From NCBI GenBank assembly GCA_964577175.1, contig CAZNYC010000198.1:1-5376 (forward strand): a DNA stretch of 5,376 nt. The letters are read 5' to 3'. Under the pieces are notes generated by a model. That model saw only the letters and a program-made list of their open reading frames with translations, was not told the DNA's origin and did no database searches. This document shows positions 5,180 to 5,376 of the stretch, in pieces; within the stretch, counting starts at the first letter, position 1, and every line of letters begins with the position of its first letter. Position numbers and translations under genes: made by a program. The DNA comes from BS750m-G62 sp964577175. GTDB lineage: Bacteria; Planctomycetota; Phycisphaerae; FEN-1346.

Positions 5180-5306
5180 CACTACATCGCTAACTCGTGC
5201 GCGGTGGGTCTGGAGTACCCGCCGCGCCGCGCTGCAAAGGGCGTCTCGAGCGCGGTGGGTGCACAGACCCACCGCGCAAATGGCCGACGTAGCGTTGTAG
5301 TGCTAA
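5176..5306. mobile_element. MITE-like palindromic element with TIRs, two internal hairpins and CTAA target duplication
   Basis: The 123-bp core (5180-5302) starts CACTACATCGCTA and ends TAGCGTTGTAGTG, inverted repeats with 12 of 13 positions matching. CTAA flanks both ends (5176-5179 and 5303-5306), as a target duplication would; the left copy contains the stop codon of the stress protein gene. Inside are two hairpins with nearly the same stem: 5199-5227 (11 bp, one G-T pair, 7-base loop) and 5250-5277 (11 bp perfect, 6-base loop). No reading frame is evident. A short non-autonomous element moved by a transposase supplied elsewhere is the best fit; a 4-bp CTAA duplication would suit some IS5-family enzymes. 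It could also act as a transcript-end structure for the gene before it. Confidence 0.6.
5250..5277. repeat. Perfect 11-bp hairpin inside the MITE-like element
   Basis: GCGCGGTGGGT (5250-5260) and ACCCACCGCGC (5267-5277) pair perfectly around the loop GCACAG. The left arm word also occurs directly at 5199-5209, and the longer word CAGACCCACCGCGC (5264-5277) is the exact reverse complement of 5199-5212. The element can therefore fold either as two separate hairpins or as one long nested stem. Confidence 0.8.
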
Positions 5307-5326
5307 GAGTCTATCCGAATAACCCT

Positions 5327-5359
5327 CTGGCTTCGGCCGGCTGCGGCGACCGTAGCCGG
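5327..5359. repeat. Two overlapping, mutually exclusive hairpins at the window end
   Basis: CTGGC-TTCG-GCCGG (5327-5340) forms a small stem with a TTCG loop. CCGGCTGCGG (5337-5346) pairs with CCGTAGCCGG (5350-5359) around CGA, with one G-T pair. They share 5337-5340, so only one can form. The 70 bases from 5307 to 5376 hold no recognisable gene; the region may be the edge of another feature cut by the window. Confidence 0.4.
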
Positions 5360-5376
5360 CGTCGGGCTGCATCGAC

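Noticed and set aside
5180..5302. Assignment of the MITE-like element to the eukaryotic CACTA superfamily because its ends read CACTACA.
   Set aside because: The resemblance is only a few bases and the context is bacterial; a bacterial DDE transposase is the sensible candidate.
5190..5372. A 60-codon minus-strand frame across the MITE-like element and tail.
   Set aside because: It reads through the hairpin arms and terminal repeat, with no ribosome site or family pattern.
1..5376. CRISPR array, tRNA or rRNA genes.
   Set aside because: No regularly spaced repeats, cloverleaf pattern or rRNA-like sequence was seen on either strand.

Overview
The window is GC-rich, gene-dense bacterial DNA with all genes on the plus strand. 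Long N-terminally extended thioredoxins beside an ArsF/ArsG pair, a Tat-exported flavoprotein and a tandem universal stress protein suggest an environmental planctomycete-like bacterium. This is judged from gene content and style only; no rRNA or other phylogenetic marker is present.

Positions 1-4127 look like one envelope redox operon with an internal, decayed tandem duplication. Copy A has a secreted or anchored thioredoxin-fold protein (1-843, cut by the window edge), an ArsF-family CxxC protein (845-1345) and an ArsG-family CcdA/DsbD-like membrane protein (1342-2037). It ends in an 18-codon stub that starts like a Tat signal peptide (2086-2142). Copy B has a paralogous thioredoxin-fold protein with a broken active site (2155-3186). 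It is followed by a 74-residue gene (3189-3413) that joins an ArsF-like N-terminus to an ArsG-like C-terminus, then by an intact Tat-exported FMN-reductase-family flavoprotein (3453-4127). The simplest reading is that a four-gene unit (thioredoxin, ArsF, ArsG, flavoprotein) was duplicated and each copy then lost a different part, leaving about one full working set plus two thioredoxins.

As a system, the ArsG-like membrane protein probably carries thiol electrons across the membrane, the CxxC proteins receive them outside, and the flavoprotein may be a terminal partner. Database names tie ArsF/ArsG to nitroaromatic and aromatic arsenical reduction or efflux. No arsR, arsC or other arsenic gene is visible here, so the substrate is open.

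Positions 4128-4294 form an intergenic control region with a good sigma-70-type promoter (4195-4223) and two adjacent inverted repeats at the predicted transcript start. It drives a two-domain universal stress protein (4295-5179) with a cysteine cluster between its domains. Directly behind that stop codon sits a compact 123-bp element (5180-5302) with terminal inverted repeats, two near-identical internal hairpins and a CTAA direct repeat on each side, which looks like a MITE. The last 70 bases hold hairpins but no gene that I can recognise.
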